From the NCBI GenBank assembly GCA_035048485.1, contig CM068584.1, positions 58,467,739 through 58,531,738 on the forward strand: 64,000 nucleotides of DNA, written 5' to 3'. Under the pieces are notes generated by a model. It did not search any database. It worked only from the letters and a program-made list of their open reading frames with translations, and had not been told where the DNA came from. The DNA is from Pteria penguin. Lineage: Eukaryota; Mollusca; Bivalvia; Pterioida; Pteriidae. Each line of letters starts with the position of its first letter. Position 1 is the first letter of the stretch. Made by a program: the position numbers and the translations under genes. Of this stretch, positions 1-10,507 are shown piece after piece.

Positions 1-862
1 CATTCCAAACAAAAATACACATTATAACATACATGGCTGCGTAGCATGACTATTGCACCATTAACAATTACTAGCAACAGTGATATTTGGCAAGTTCGAT
101 TTATTTGGCAACAAAAGATACAATATAACATATCTTTTTCGGCAAATAAAATTATATATGCATGTTAAACTTAGTATGATAACTTTCATGCCTTTAAAGA
201 AAGTATTAAACTGATTTTGTTACACCTGTAATGAATCGAAGGATTTTGTTTATCCATATTGAAGACAGTATATAGAAAATTGTAACAAACAAATCATAGA
301 TAAAGTTGTTAACTACAAACTGAAGGAATATGTTTCACGTTACCAGTCTATCCAACAAAGAAATTAACTTGCAATTCAAGTAGTATAGAATGTGTTCAGA
401 CAAGAAATGTATATTGACAATGCTAATGAACAAAAACCAAAGACAACCTATCTCTTTATTGCATATAAAAAATCCAAAGTATATCATGCAATTCATGTGA
501 ATGTTTTAATCTATAAACCGTCTTCCCTCCCCCGGGTTTCCTTTCATTATATTCTTTCTACTGGTTTACCCTCGTTGCCAAAATGTTAGCCATCGTCGTA
601 GGTTCTCTTTTAGGTGGCGTTTCCTTCATTGTCGTTTTTGTTTTGTTTAATTGATGCTGTTGATACAACAGAAGAGAAAAACAAAACTTTTATTTGAAAA
701 ATAAAAATGTTTTATTCTCTCCTCAAAAGTTGAACATTTTGACTTACGACATTTTGATATTTGAGCGACCATATGTAATGTAGAACATATGCGCATTTAT
801 GATCAATATAAATAGCATATGTTAAGACTTCAGTTTGATAAACTTACTTTGTGTATAGTCAA
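1..862. other. Intergenic, no gene seen
   Basis: AT-rich sequence without a convincing coding frame, splice pattern or recognisable repeat. The only ORF of note (392-589) has no recognisable domain and an arbitrary composition, so it is left out. Confidence 0.6.
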
Positions 863-1122
863 GCCGGCGTGGCCTAGTGGTATCGCGTCGGACTCCTGAT
901 CGGGAGGCCGGGGTTCGAGTCCCGTTCTGATCATGCCGGTGTTCTGTCTTTCGGATGAGACTGTAAAAACCGCGGCCCCGTGTCGTGGTATGCATGGCAC
1001 GTTAAAGATCCCTCACTGCTTCTGGTGGGTCCGTTGCAAAGGTCAAAATCTGTATGCCCCGCATCAGGCAGATGCCGTCACCATATACGTGAAGTATTCG
1101 TGGTGTGACGTAAAACAAAAAT
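863..1122 (+). repeat. tRNA-headed SINE (core shared with eight other copies)
   Basis: This is a full-length SINE. The 5' head has an A-box-like TGGCCTAGTGGTA and a perfect B box GGTTCGAGTCC, the internal promoter of RNA polymerase III. The body contains TTTCGGATGAGACTGTAAAA and GGCACGTTAAAGATCC, found in all the other copies. The 3' end reads GTGTGACGTAAAACAAAAA. The mosaic of tRNA head and conserved core resembles the V-SINE/RUDI group known from molluscs; that family name is from memory and needs a search. It is not a functional tRNA gene because it lacks a foldable 3' acceptor half and runs on into the SINE body. Confidence 0.9.
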
Positions 1123-1454
1123 TTCTTTTATAGATGTTTCAAATCGGTTATTATCTGTTTAGTATATCCCGTTTTCAGAATCAGAAATGCCTCCTCGTGA
1201 GAAAGCAAAGACAAGTTTACAGCCCTCCGCGGGCGGTAAAGATCGAAAACTTCAAGGCCTCGAGTAGCCACAACTGCGGCGGCAGTTGAAACCATGTCTA
1301 TCGAAAACACTAATAACACACAGCCGAGTGTGTCCGTAAATGACTCCGTCATACGGGTAGCAGCCAATGTAGACTTTAGCGCCCTTGGACGTGAAATCAT
1401 TCGGCAACAGAATGTATGGACACAAAGCACAATATCAGAGGCCATGAATTCACC
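1123..1454. other. Spacer between SINE and LINE fragment
   Basis: Overlapping ORFs lie on both strands (1128-1529 minus, 1294-1536 plus), but neither has a recognisable domain and they shadow each other. They may be remnants of an older element. Nothing firmer can be said. Confidence 0.4.
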
Positions 1455-1800
1455 CGTTAAAATAGATAGACAGATAGAGTATTGTTTTACGTCGGACCGA
1501 GAATATTCCGCCCATATGGCGACGATCACAAGTTAACACAAATCGAACCAAATTAAAAGGAGCAATTAAAAATATCTAGGAAAGACCAGCTCTCATTGTA
1601 TATCGTATCTACACATAAATGGTACCACTAAAATGTACATGTATACACAATTAAAATGTGTTATATTTCAATATTATATTTTACAATAAGTTAACTTCTT
1701 TTAAAAATCCAAGAACTTTCCAAATACTGACATTCTCAAATAGCTCACTCATACTTTTTACAGTATAATAGTCGAATTCACCCGTAACTGTAGATGAAAC
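1455..1800 (-). mobile_element. 5'-truncated 3' end of an RNase H-bearing LINE
   Basis: Read on the minus strand this stretch aligns by eye with the 3' end of the large LINE at 50378-56307. It shares the end of the last ORF (a Phe/Leu-rich tail around 1690-1790), the 3' UTR block around AGACCAGCTCTCATTGTATA (1581-1600), and the terminal block AATATTCCGCCCATATGGCGAC (about 1503-1524). It is therefore a typical dead-on-arrival copy truncated from the 5' side. The tail lies next to a GATAGACAGATAGA motif (about 1462-1476), like the TATC tail of the long copy. Divergence is substantial, so it is an older insertion or a related subfamily. Confidence 0.75.
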
Positions 1801-1977
1801 ATCACAGGTCAGCATGGAAACCTCACACAGAAGTCTGCCAAAACAGTAACAACAGAGTAAACTAACTCACAGAATGTAATTAATTTAATTGAAAACAGTT
1901 TTGAAGGCGAGTCAGGGCAAAGTGTTAGTACATGTACAATTGATTTATCTGGTGGAATACCCCTCGGAACGGTTGGG

Positions 1978-2122
1978 TGGTTGAATGGTGTTTTACGTCG
2001 CTTTCAACAATTTTTCAGTTATGTCTTGACATGAATGCAGGAGGTAGCCAACCTCTTAAACATAGTGGGGCAATCCGGGAATAGAACCCGGTTCATCGGC
2101 GCCGCAAGCACCCCGGAGCCGA
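1978..2122 (-). repeat. Second SINE family, head-truncated copy
   Basis: On the plus strand it reads as the reverse complement of a tRNA-related SINE. It has a GTTTTACGTCGCTTTCAACA tail (1989-2008), a GGAGGTAGCCAACCTCTTAA core, and an inverted B box around GGGAATAGAACCC. The tRNA 5' half present in the copies at 2828 and 17481 is missing here and replaced by unrelated sequence after about 2116. Confidence 0.8.
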
Positions 2123-2827
2123 AGAAATTTCCAAAACAAAACAAAAACTTTGAAAAATATTTGACATCTTTGGAAATATCTTGGACAAACAAAGTAAGAT
2201 CAAAGTTAAGATATACCAAGTGATATAGCTGAGTGTTAACAAGCAGTGGAACCAGTCCAGTTATAGCAAATGCGAAAACGTACGTGGCCGGAACAAATGT
2301 AAATCTAGTTTAAAAGGGATCAATAAGAAAACCGTGTCCAAGTTTTGAGATAATGGAAAGGCAGGTAGCGGGGTCAATCGTGGCATACGTGCGCGAAAAA
2401 AATACCATGTTACTTGTACTTAAGAAAGAAGCGAGTTTTCATATTTGTACTGCAAAAGAAAGGTATTTTCGGACGGACTTTTGACTGAGCCATTAGGTTG
2501 AACATCACCTGGAGACGTAGTTTAAAAAGTACGCACTGTACATTATTGACGGGGAAAATGAACATAGCATAGATTCCCAATCTGGAAAAAAGTTCCCAAC
2601 CTCGAATAGGTCAGTAACAGTAGTGTCATCGCATGTCATTTGGATTGACCTAAATAGATAAAAATCTATATGATTTAATCTTTTATAACTTGCAAGAATC
2701 CAGTCCGGTCTTCATCTACAGTTCATTTCATATAAACTATGACAAATGAAAATTGATACAAAACACATTTACCATAACAATTCAGAAGCTATAGATCTAG
2801 ATCAAGAAAATAATTGATAGTTAGGCT
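2123..2827. other. Intergenic, no gene seen
   Basis: No coding frame, splice pattern or repeat was recognised in this AT-rich spacer. Confidence 0.5.
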
Positions 2828-2999
2828 ATATTGATTGATTGATTGGTGTTTTACGTCGCTTTCAACGATATCTCAGTTATATCACGATATGGAAGCAAGA
2901 GGTTACCAACCTCTAAAATATCGTGACGCAACCCGGGAATCGAACATGGATCGTCGGCTCCGCAAGCCAAGCGCTTAGCCACTATACCACGCCTGTCCC
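2828..2999 (-). repeat. Second SINE family, full-length copy
   Basis: It runs from a short ATTGATTG tail through GTTTTACGTCGCTTTCAACG to a complete inverted tRNA head ending in CACGCCTGTCCC. The inverted B box GGGAATCGAACATGG and A-box region AGCGCTTAGCCACTATACCA are visible. Other copies are at 1978, 16703, 17481 and 61537. Its tail motif ACGTAAAACACCAATCAATC (sense) resembles that of the first SINE family. Confidence 0.88.
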
Positions 3000-4079
3000 T
3001 AGTTATGCTATAACATATCATATTTTGTTTCCCAACTTAGTTTACCCATGCAAATGCGAAAACTACATGTTTCAAGCATTCCTGTCTAACAAACAGATGT
3101 CCATACATCTCGTTGTAATAGCCTACATATAATGATATATAGAACGATTCGCTGATACGGGCGTGGCGTCCTATTCAGCTATTATCATCAGGTCTTTTAG
3201 ACCTGCAAGCATACAACTTATAATTTTCATGTATTTTAACTTTTCATTTTACAAAGTAAATCTTACTTTAAAAGTATTCTATATATTTGGCTTTTAAGAA
3301 AATCTCTTTTTATGATAACTATTTTGTAATCGAAAGTGTTTTTTACATTTGTCATTACAAAGTTAAGATTTAATTTATACATTATCACCTTAATCTAGCT
3401 GTAAGCACTTAGGTTAATCTTAGATAAAATAAGAGGTGCGTAAATCAATTAACAATTTCCGTCACATGGTTTTTACTCAATCCGTCTCAGGCTAGGAGAC
3501 AAAGGTTTCTTTGTTATACCCAACGTGCAACTGCTTTTTGAGTACGAGACCGCCGACACATTACTTGTTGTACATAATAACTCAAAGGTAATTGTTTGTT
3601 TGTTGAGCCCTACTTTGACCAAACGCTTTAATCTCAGGATTCCAGGGCGTCACTTTTAGCTGGACAACTCATCAATAAAGACGTAAACTTTGTCTGAGAT
3701 TTGGTCATTTTATACAGATAAAGAAATATTATTATAACCGAGAACCCACAGTGTCAACAACAGTCAGAATTAGCAAAACATCTTCGTGTTAAATTGGTGG
3801 AGAACATCAAACGATCTGTTGCAAACTAGGCCAGCCAATTACAACTTGAGATCTACCAATACCATACAACATCCTGATGTCAGTGCTCAACAGGAAGTTT
3901 AGTGTATGAACAACAATCAACAATTGAACAGTCTCAGCAACAAGGTGAAAACAATGAAATTGAATCACAGGAATCCTCATGCTCAATAGCTATTTACGAA
4001 GAACAGTTAGAAAATAGCACAAAGTGAAATAAACACTGTTCGTTATTCCATACAAACTCAAACACATACAAGAACAACG
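3000..4079. other. Spacer and possible leader of the Gypsy element
   Basis: No gene was recognised. The last 600 bases lie upstream of the gag start and could hold a decayed LTR and leader: a CATCAATAAAGACG polyadenylation-like motif sits near 3670. No matching 3' LTR could be found by eye, so no LTR is called. Confidence 0.4.
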
Positions 4080-5290
4080 ATGGTTCTAACTTCAAAAGTG
4101 AAGTTAAAAGAATTTGATGGTACGGAATCTGTTCACATCTGGTTGTCAAAGCTAGACAACTGGATGAAACTCCATAATGTAAATGAACACGAGGCTCTTG
4201 TTGCAGTAGGATGCAACATGGAAGGGCATGCAGGAACATGGCTGCTGACCCTGAGAAATGAGTAAAAAAAGAAATCTGACATTACTTAGAGAAAGACTTC
4301 TAGATGGTTTGCTCCTCAGGAATTGAATTTTGGACTTCTTAACATAAAGCAAGGTGTTGGAGAAATGGTAGAAGCATACCTTGCCAGAGCAGAAGAAAGT
4401 GCACTCGGACATGAGCTGTCAGATCCATACAAAGTTCTATTCACTTTAAAGGGGTTAGAACCATCAATTCAAGCCCGTATTATTTCAAAAGAATCCAAAT
4501 CCTTTCCAGAACTGCGAAAAGCAGTGAATCTCGCCAAAATTCACACCAATATTTCACGTATATGGTGACGGCATCTGCCTGATGCGGGACATACAAATTT
4601 TGACCTTTGCAACGGACCCACCCGAAGCAGTGAGGGATCTTTAACGTGCCTGCATACCACGACACGGGGCCTCGGTTTTTACTGTCCCATCCGAAAGACA
4701 TGACAACGGCATGACCAGAGCGGGACTAGAACCCCGGCCTCCCGATCAGGAGTCCGACGCGATACCACTAGGCCGTGCCGGCTTGCCAAAATTGAAATTG
4801 AATGCATTGGTGAACAACAAAGCATCAGTAATTTGGCAGCCCAAATTTCTGAAACTTTGAGGGCTGAAATAAATGCCCTTTTTCCACATCAGCAAACCTC
4901 AGAAAAACGAAACAGAGTGAGAAATCAGCATTAAAACAGAATCGATACCAAAACACTCAACCATTACCAGTGTGCACAACCAGTACCAGGACCCCAGTAT
5001 ACCCAAGCTCCACACAACCAGTACACGCAACACTTTACGTACCCACAGTACAACCCATACACTCAGACCCAGCACGCGCAACATGGGACAGGGCCCCAGT
5101 ACATGCCACAAGGCCAAGGGCAGCAACAGGCACCACCACAACAATGACACCAAAAGGAAAGAGTCAGAGTGCAGAATGGTAGTGGAATGAGAGCACCATG
5201 TCCAGGTTGCAAGTCTTGTTCACTTATGTACACTTGCCCAGCATACAATGTTCAATGTAGAAATTGTGGTATCTGGCGCCATTTTGAGTC
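4080..5290 (+). pseudogene. Gag remnant of the Gypsy element, split by a SINE
   Basis: The frame from 4080 encodes a retrotransposon gag-like N-terminus (LKEFDGTESVHIWLSKLDNW). A stop at 4263 separates it from the continuing frame at 4323-4568 (GEMVEAYLARAEESALGHEL), and coding resumes after the SINE at 4794. A Pro/Gln/Thr-rich stretch (about 4930-5150) is followed near 5190-5270 by closely spaced cysteines (PCPGCKSC and QCRNCG), a plausible decayed zinc-knuckle region that would bind the RNA genome. Gag normally forms the particle. Two in-frame stops and at least one shift make this a pseudogene. Confidence 0.78.
4542..4784 (-). repeat. SINE (first family) inserted in Gypsy gag, 9-bp target duplication
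   Basis: The minus-strand SINE is flanked by GCCAAAATT on both sides (4533-4541 and 4785-4793). Removing the insert and one duplicate restores a continuous stretch of the gag frame, so the insertion came after the Gypsy element. The head (inverted at 4735-4784) is complete and the 3' tail slightly short. Confidence 0.92.
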
Positions 5291-5689
5291 TGCGTCGCAA
5301 AAAGCGACAGAATAATTTTTATGTTCAGAATCAGAACCCACAACCAAACTTAGCTTTCACACAAAACTCACCAACCAATCCATTCCCTACTCAAAATTCG
5401 CAGTCAAACTTAACAGTTTCACAAACCAATCCACAATACCAGCAACAATACTAGGGACACGCGCCTGTCGTTTGAAAGATGGGCACCAAACGTACAACGA
5501 TTCATCACCTCAAGCAGATTTTCACCCAAGGCACGAGTCTGGTAGCTATTACACTTATGCTAACTCAAACAGTCGCCCCATACCAACATCCAAATCCCAT
5601 CCCTCCCAAATAACCCACCCAAACAAACCGCTAGCAAGATGAATATGATCGTGCCTTTAATGAGAAGTACTGTTAGTGTTGAAATCTAT

Positions 5690-5980
5690 GGGTCACCCAT
5701 ATGAGCCTTGGTTGACACACGCGCAGTATTTTCCTGTGTATCATCATCCCTCATTTCAAAACTTGCTTTTGCTAGAGGCGAAATACAGTCAACCCTGGCA
5801 GCTGATGCTCTAGCTATTGGCGGTGAAAACACTGCAGCCTTGGTGTCCTTTCTCTACCTATTCCCTTTGAAGGTCTAATTATCTATCAAAACTTTCAAGT
5901 TTTTGAACACTTTCACCAACCTCTCATTTTAGGTATGGGCTTCTTGACAACCAATGATGCTGTCTTTAATGTTGCTAAAA
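5690..5980 (+). pseudogene. Retroviral-type aspartic protease remnant
   Basis: The frame around 5705 reads LVDTRAVFSCVSSSLISKLA. This fits the retropepsin active-site region, but the usual Asp-Thr-Gly triad is Asp-Thr-Arg here. Near 5915-5945 the segment HQPLILGMGFL matches the second conserved hydrophobic-Gly region of the fold. Protease would cleave the Gag-Pol polyprotein. The DTG to DTR change and frame breaks indicate loss of activity. Confidence 0.72.
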
Positions 5981-6219
5981 TACTATCTATCAAAGACCCC
6001 ATTACTGCTCAAATTCTTGCCTTTGACATCAATTCAAGTTAGGCCCAAGTTGCTCATTCAGTTACCATCAACCCCAGGTCTGTGATGTCAGTTGAAGATT
6101 ACATAACAAACCTCACTAATGACACCCATGCCTTGCTTTAGCCCTTACCAGAATTACCACACTTAGGTCTAGCAGGTGCCAAGTGTTTGATAGACACAGT
6201 GAACAACGAGGTATAATTC

Positions 6220-7400
6220 ATGCAGGTTATAAATCCCACAGAAAACTCTGTCACACTGTCTTCTAGAACATGCATAACTTCTGCTTGTTTAGTTCATCCA
6301 AACACTGTCGCTTTTCTTGATACACCTATGAACTCTACATCTACCTGTAAAACTCAATCTGACTCTAAATCTAATCGTATTGACTTTGACCTCTCAAATT
6401 CTGACCTTTCGCCTGAACAAAAACACACTCTTTTAAGATTTCTCAATCAACATAGATCTGTCTTTGCTACAAAGCTGCTCTGGAAGTGTAGTTTACAACC
6501 TCATAGAATAGAGACTGGTGATGCCTTGTCTATACGTCAACGCTTCTACAGACAAAGACCACAAGCAAAGGAAGATGAAAAGATGAGAAAAAAAAGAACG
6601 GTCAGCTTCGATTTGCTGTAGACTACAGGAAGTTGAATGCAGTTACTACACAGTTTACCTTTCCTGTCCCTCGCCTTGAGGATGTATTCGATATAATAGG
6701 GTGCACAAAGTAATGCATCTTTTCTACTCTAGACCTTGCCTCAGGGTTCTGGCAAATACCTATGGACTCTCAGACTGCAAGCATATCAGCATTTGTCACA
6801 CCGCAAGGGGTCTATCAGTGGAAAAGAATGCCTTTCAGTATTATGAATTCTCCAGCCAGCTTTCTACCCCTAATGACACAAGTTCTTAAAGGTCTCCACA
6901 GGAAGATTGGTCTGGTATATGTTGATGACATTCATTTCAGCAATACATTCAACACCTCCATCAAATCTTTTCTCGTCTCATCCTGAAAACTAGCAAATGT
7001 GCCTTTACGCTCAAAGAAGTCAAATATCTAGATCATGTTTTACAGAGAACGGTATTCAGGTTGATGTGACTAAGACTAATGCAGTTAGAACCGTTCCTAT
7101 CCCTAAATCTACAAAAGATGTAAGATCTTTCTTGGGTTTATGTAATTATTGTTGCAAGTTCATCCAAGACTATAGTATTATAATAACCCCTCTGACCTCA
7201 CTCTTTTGTAAGGACAAGAAATTCACCCGGTCAAATGATGTCAGATTGCGTTTGATCAGCTAAAACAGGCATTAACTTCACCTCCAGTCCTTGCCTATCC
7301 TGATATTTCAAAACCCTTATACTCACCATTGACGCTTCTGGAACTTCTCTTGGGTTCAATTTGAGTCAGTTGGATTACAATGGTAAAGAAAGAGTTATAA
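6220..7400 (+). pseudogene. Gypsy reverse transcriptase with start of RNase H, frameshifted
   Basis: Polymerase segments appear in order: VDYRKLNAVT (about 6617-6646), LDLASGFWQIPMDSQTASISAF (about 6730-6795), QWKRMPFSIMNSPASF (about 6818-6865) and the catalytic YVDDI (about 6918-6932). The thumb/connection region carries RTVPIPKSTKDVRSFLGLCN (about 7088-7147), and an RNase H start TIDASGTSLGF follows near 7325. At least four frame changes separate these. The first RT motif retains its Asp and YVDD is intact. The sequence ends abruptly around 7400 before the rest of RNase H and the integrase. Confidence 0.88.
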
Positions 7401-8604
7401 ACAGACGCTTACTAAGTGGTCTTTACGCGTTTTATTGTATAATAATATAGAATAAGCTATCAGTTAGCCCCAGGTAGCCTTCTATTGCTTTGAACGGGTA
7501 TTTTACGTCGCGGCCCATGAGAGACCAGGTACATGGTATTTTGAATTTATTGTGCCTGTCCTACTATAGATATATGTTTAAATAACCTTTTTGGATTCTA
7601 CCTGGGTCACTGCATTGCTAGACACTGAAAAATAAATGTGTAACTCTCCGTCATCATTTCAGGTAGGAATCCTTTATTGTACTTTGCATTTCTTGCAATT
7701 TTTATGTGTATATTTGTCATAATAACTTGAAAAACTTTTCATATGTATGTTTTATATGTTACATATTTTGTTTCAGTAATTTGTCTTGATTTCTGAATAT
7801 AATTCATATTGTATCTGGACATGTATGTTGTGTAAAAATACCTTACTAGAAGTTATTGGTAACTTCTTCCTAATACGAAAGTCACTGTTGCAAATTGTTT
7901 TTAAGTTTCCGGCAAAACACAAACATATTATTTGAAGACGTGTCCTGATCAAACTTTATATCCTTATGTGTTTACTAAACTTGTACATATTTAAATGCTT
8001 TTATTCATTAACGTTTTTTTTTTTTCTTACGTAAGGCTCTATTTTTCAATCATCTGGTAAACTTTTTATAAATCTGCTCTTTCACTCTCCTCAAACATTG
8101 GTCTCTTGTAACAGCCAAGCGCTCTACTTTGATCTAAATTTCCCAATCTATGTTACCGTCTATCACATGACATATGTTGTGTGAAATTTGGTTGCTATGG
8201 AAATCATGACGGCATTGCTAGACACTGAAGAATAAATGTGTAACTTAGAGTCAACTCTCCGTCACCATTTCAGAGTTTGAGAGTTTAACCAATTTCCTAA
8301 TTTGAGCATCAGACAATCACCACAAACCATCTCCCCGGTCAACAATCTGTCATTTGTTCATATCAGCTACATTACGTGCTGTTTAAATTTGAAACATGAA
8401 AAAAAATGCATTCCCCTCGAGAATCCCGAGAGAGGATAATTCAACAGTCTAGAAAGATTTAACAAATCGGAAAATAAAGATTATTTCATCGTCCAACTTA
8501 TTCATCCAACACAAACTGATGGAGTCATTCAATGGCCACAATAAAATGTTATACGGTCTGTTGAGAAAAGTTACATTTTGGTGCGTGAATTTAATCCTTA
8601 GTGG
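7401..8604. other. Non-coding spacer with a duplicated ~55-bp motif
   Basis: No gene was recognised. A motif containing TTGCTAGACACTGAA and AATAAATGTGTAACT is present twice (7610-7662 and 8212-8273), the second copy with a 10-base insertion. The AATAAA near an element end and the repeat spacing of about 600 bases suggest pieces of LTR or 3' UTR, but no complete LTR could be delimited. Confidence 0.45.
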
Positions 8605-9080
8605 TTGACATTGGTGTGTAATGGGGCATATAACAGCAAACTATATACCGGTGTAGGACAAACCCCATTTCAACCAGCAACACAGTGTAACTATGTTGTT
8701 GTGGAAAACACAAGACAAACAGCAAGTTACTTCCATAATTTAAACACACTCTGTTCTAAATATGGAATGTATACTGCTATCGATACATCGTGCAGCAGTA
8801 CTCCTCATGGAAACCACAATAGGATATGAAAGAGAATGGGTTAAGACTTGTTTAATGGAATTAAAAAACGGAATCAAATCTTCATAAATGTTTACCGTCA
8901 ACAGATCAAGATACTAAGGCATACATGGCTACCTAAGAGTTAGACACCCGAGTGAAAAACACAGGAATTTATTTCGAGTTCTACTGCACCTTTAAATATT
9001 ATGCTTGGAAATAATAAATGTGAAAAAGAAGCTAATCTCAATAGTTTTTCTGTTGACCTACGGCAGAGGTGTCGGACATA
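8605..9080 (+). other. Unrecognised cysteine-bearing ORF and duplicated block
   Basis: An ORF at 8605-8829 (74 codons) contains four cysteines and no known domain. Bases about 8915-9080 are a diverged copy of 9764-9985. The duplicated part in this copy carries stops, while the downstream copy is open. The two copies are separated by a SINE and a gag fragment, consistent with rearranged or nested element pieces. Confidence 0.4.
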
Positions 9081-9207
9081 AAGAATACAAGCAAGAAGCA
9101 CGAGGCAAGCTAGTGCTAGTGTTTATCCCGGTGACGAATTATCAATAGACAGTACGGAAACAGTTGAAACTAATAGCAACAAGATGTCAGCCATCAAATT
9201 AAAGCCT

Positions 9208-9441
9208 TTTAATTTTTGTTTAACGTCACACCACAAATATTTCACGTATATGGTGACGGCATCAGTCTAATGCTGGGCATACAAATTTTGACCTTTGCAA
9301 CGGATCCACCCGAAGCAGTGAGGGATCTTTAACGTGCCATGCATACCACGACACGGGGCCTCGGTTTTTACTGTCTCATCCGACAGGTCACCGGCATGAC
9401 CAGAGCGGGAATCGAACCCCGGCCTCCCGATCAGGAGTCCA
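9208..9441 (-). repeat. SINE (first family), head truncated
   Basis: The inverted tail TTTAACGTCACACCACAAAT (9220-9239) and inverted core are present. The tRNA head is cut after GATCAGGAGTCC, with the outermost 30 bases replaced by AGCGCCCAAGC. The SINE lies just before a gag-like fragment. Confidence 0.88.
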
Positions 9442-9690
9442 GCGCCCAAGCATGGAGAAAACTGAATACCAAAAACAACGAAGACACAATGCTGACCGTG
9501 GCATGCCCGTTAGATGGGACAGCTCTGACGTGGTTTCAGACGTTATCGAGTCCTCAGCAGGAATCGTTTGAATACTTTGCGGAAGCATTGAAGGAAAAAT
9601 TTAATTGTCCTTCATCCAGAATGTCAGTGCCGAGAATCAAACAGGACGAAAGCGAGGACGTAGCAGAGAAAGCAGACCAAGCACACTAAC
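9442..9690 (+). pseudogene. Gag-like fragment of an LTR retrotransposon
   Basis: The frame ending at 9689 encodes LDGTALTWFQTLSSPQQESF followed by a Phe/Leu-spaced helix and KEKFNCPSS. This is the Trp-Phe-Leu pattern of the Ty3/Gypsy gag central domain. It differs in sequence from the gag at 4080, so it comes from a different element. Only about 80 codons remain. Confidence 0.55.
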
Positions 9691-9772
9691 TACCAAAACT
9701 GTATAAAGTGCAATTCACAATAACTGTACTAAGGAAAAATCTAATGGGAAAGGTCCCGATACTAAGGCATAC

Positions 9773-10507
9773 ATGGCTACCGAAGAGTTATATGCTTTTG
9801 GTGTGACAGCCACTGAGCCAGAACACTTGCTACATACTACACACTCGAATGAAAATCACAGGAATTTATTTAGAGTTCTACATGCACCTTTAAATATTAT
9901 GCCTGGAAAGAATAAATGTGAAAAAGAAGCTAATCTCAATAGTTTTTCTGTTGACCTAAGGCTGAGGTGTCAGGCTAAAAGTGAAAAGTTGGTCAAGTCT
10001 AGTGGCGAAGTAGCTCGACTCCCCATTCTTATAGAGAGCATTATCAAGTATTACGGTGGTGACCTTAGTATGTGCGAGATCCAATCAAATGTTTGTAATG
10101 AAACTTGCACTTGGATTAGTGAGAGTGTATATCTCTCACCCGGATTCAAACTCAACTACTGTGAACACAAACTCTTAGAGAGGTGCATGAACTACCGCCT
10201 TAGTGAGTAGCGGTGTCACTTGACACGGTTCAATTCTAATACACAAAAAGTGGAGAGTGTAAATGGAACCCTTAGAGGGTCGGTACACACAAATGTGACA
10301 TACATAAGAAATTTTGATGGTAGACCTCATAGTACTATTTGCATGGTAACAATGGTCCTTGAGAATCAAGTTGATGGAAATGCAAGGTGCAGTAATACAC
10401 CTGGAGGTAAACTATCCAAGGTTCTGAAAGGAGATCAGTATACTTACACATACAACAAACAGTATTTTAGAAGTAAGCAATTTAAATTGATAAGCAATCT
10501 AAATTGA
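9773..10507 (+). CDS. Unrecognised Cys-containing ORF pair, single-stop interrupted
   Basis: The first ORF (9773-10210, 145 codons) and the second (10220-10507, 95 codons) read as one protein if a stop/short frame change near 10210 is ignored. Visible features are spaced cysteines (CEIQSNVCNETC), N-glycosylation-type Asn-X-Ser/Thr sites in both halves, and no obvious signal peptide or membrane segment. The Cys and glycosylation pattern would fit an extracellular or envelope-type protein of a retroelement given the neighbouring gag fragment, but no motif proves this. Codon use is more even than in the flanks, which suggests past selection. Function unknown. Confidence 0.35.

Larger units (their letters stand above)
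4080..7400 (+). mobile_element. Decayed Gypsy-type LTR retrotransposon (gag-PR-RT-partial RNase H)
   Basis: The order gag, aspartic protease, reverse transcriptase, start of RNase H is that of Ty3/Gypsy elements. The reading frame breaks many times, a SINE interrupts gag, and the element stops in RNase H near 7400 with no integrase. It is dead. No pair of LTRs was found, so its outer borders are uncertain. Confidence 0.88.

Noticed and set aside
863..940. tRNA gene
   Set aside because: A and B boxes are perfect, but the sequence continues into a SINE core and no 3' acceptor half can pair.
7401..8330. 3' LTR of the Gypsy element
   Set aside because: Duplicated motifs exist, but no terminal TG...CA pair or matching 5' copy upstream of 4080 was found.
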